DNA of 7,295 nt, from NCBI GenBank assembly GCA_945221685.1, contig CALYNN010000075.1:1-7295 (forward strand), read 5' to 3'. Origin of the DNA: an uncultured Clostridia bacterium. GTDB taxonomy: Bacteria; Bacillota; Clostridia; Oscillospirales; Acutalibacteraceae. Shown piece by piece: positions 6,780 to 7,295 of this stretch. Position numbers and translations under genes: made by a program. The notes under the pieces are model-generated. The model was given only the letters and a program-made list of their open reading frames with translations, was not told the origin of the DNA and ran no database searches. Positions within the stretch are counted from its first letter, which is position 1, and every line of letters begins with the position of its first letter.

Positions 6780-6820
6780 AAATTTTAGGGCAGCAAAGCA
6801 CTTGTTGCCCTTAGAATTTT
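6780..6820 (+). terminator. Rho-independent terminator after the PC4-like gene
   Basis: GGGCAGCAA (6788-6796) pairs with TTGTTGCCC (6802-6810), including one G-U pair, around a 5-nt loop AGCAC. The stem is extended by AAATTTTA (6780-6787) against TTAGAATTTT (6811-6820) with one bulge, and the T-rich arm serves as the tail. It starts 8 nt past the stop and should separate ackA and the PC4-like gene from alaS. Confidence 0.75.
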
Positions 6821-6867
6821 GTATGAAAGAAATACGATAAATTATTATATTATCGAGGTTATAGATT

Positions 6868-7295
6868 ATGGAATGGACTTCATTAAACGATTTAAGAGAA
6901 AAGTACCTTTCTTTCTTTGAAAGCAAGGGGCACTTAAGACTTCCGAGCTTTTCTCTTGTGCCAAACGGAGATAAGAGCCTTTTGCTTATAAATTCCGGTA
7001 TGGCACCGATGAAAAAGTATTTTACGGGAGAGGTTACTCCGCCGAGAAAAAGAGTTACAACCTGCCAAAAATGTATTCGTACTCCTGACATTGAGTGCGT
7101 TGGTAAAACTGCCCGTCACGGAACTTTTTTTGAAATGCTCGGCAACTTTTCCTTTGGCGATTATTTTAAAAAGGAAGCAACGGCTTGGGCTTGGGAATTC
7201 TGCACAAAGGTTCTCGAAATGCCTGTTGAAAGGCTTTATGTAACCATATATGAAAATGACGACGCAGCCTTTGAACTTTGGACAAAGCAAAACGG
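6868..7295 (+). CDS. alaS: Alanyl-tRNA synthetase, N-terminal part (3' truncated by window)
   Basis: AlaRS charges tRNA-Ala with alanine in the cytoplasm. Only the first 142 full codons of the ~870-residue enzyme are here, all within the class II aminoacylation domain, and the frame is open to the window end. Landmarks are LREKYLSFFESKGH (9-22), SFSLVP (27-32), LLINSGMAPMKKYFTG (39-54; motif 1 region), RVTTCQKCIRTPDIE (62-76) and RHGTFFEMLGNFSFGDYF (83-100), the motif 2 loop that binds ATP and the acceptor stem. The start at ATG 6868 is supported by GAGG (6855-6858) 9 nt upstream and by the family's usual MxxxxLR opening. Only 47 nt separate it from the upstream terminator, so there is no room for the T-box leader found ahead of many Firmicutes tRNA-synthetase genes. 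The editing and C-terminal domains lie outside the window. Confidence 0.97.
   Translation, partial: MEWTSLNDLREKYLSFFESKGHLRLPSFSLVPNGDKSLLLINSGMAPMKKYFTGEVTPPRKRVTTCQKCIRTPDIECVGKTARHGTFFEMLGNFSFGDYFKKEATAWAWEFCTKVLEMPVERLYVTIYENDDAAFELWTKQN

Noticed and set aside
6773..6867. T-box riboswitch ahead of alaS
   Set aside because: The spacer is 95 nt and includes a terminator tied to the preceding gene. No GGGUGGNACC-type T-box sequence or specifier stem is visible, and the space is too short for a T-box leader.
1..7295. Mobile elements, CRISPR arrays, prophage or defence genes
   Set aside because: No direct repeat arrays, transposase or integrase motifs, tRNA genes or attachment-like repeats were seen. 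Gene content is core metabolism and information processing.

Overview
This window looks like a chromosomal core region of a low-to-mid GC Gram-positive anaerobe, probably a Clostridia member of the Ruminococcaceae/Oscillospirales type. The evidence is AT-rich spacers, strong AAGGAGG/GGAGG ribosome binding sites, occasional GTG and TTG starts, TTGACA-type promoter elements, an RNase M5-type Toprim protein and TmcAL (both typical of Firmicutes), and acetate kinase. The lineage is an inference from gene content; no marker gene here fixes it.

Layout. (1) Positions 1-548 hold the 3' end of a GH2 beta-galactosidase-like gene that starts upstream of the window. (2) Positions 553-4118 hold a tightly packed forward cluster: comEC (DNA-uptake channel), holA (Pol III delta, clamp loader) and an rnmV-like gene (Toprim RNase M5). 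The last two junctions are 8-nt overlaps of identical geometry, which suggests translational coupling. A rho-independent terminator for this cluster (4146-4173) lies inside the 3' coding end of the convergent gene. (3) Positions 4120-5181 hold tmcAL on the reverse strand (acetate- and ATP-dependent tRNA-Met wobble cytidine acetylation). (4) A 94-bp AT-rich divergent promoter region follows, then ackA (5276-6499, TTG start), a small PC4/YdbC-type ssDNA-binding protein (6557-6772) and a terminator (6780-6820). (5) The 5' end of alaS (6868 onward) runs off the window.

Functional links. comEC next to holA is a widespread Firmicutes arrangement. tmcAL and ackA both act on acetate, and they are often neighbours in Clostridia; here they are divergent and appear to share overlapping promoters. 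The other genes are housekeeping. I found no CRISPR array, insertion sequence, prophage, toxin-antitoxin pair or defence system, and no convincing new system.

The most interesting observations are local. The ComEC C-terminal metallo-beta-lactamase-like domain has lost its catalytic histidine/aspartate motif. The beta-galactosidase lacks the usual Trp after GGD in its C-terminal domain. A terminator is embedded in the tmcAL coding sequence. The ackA TTG start lies inside a two-codon ATG mini-ORF.
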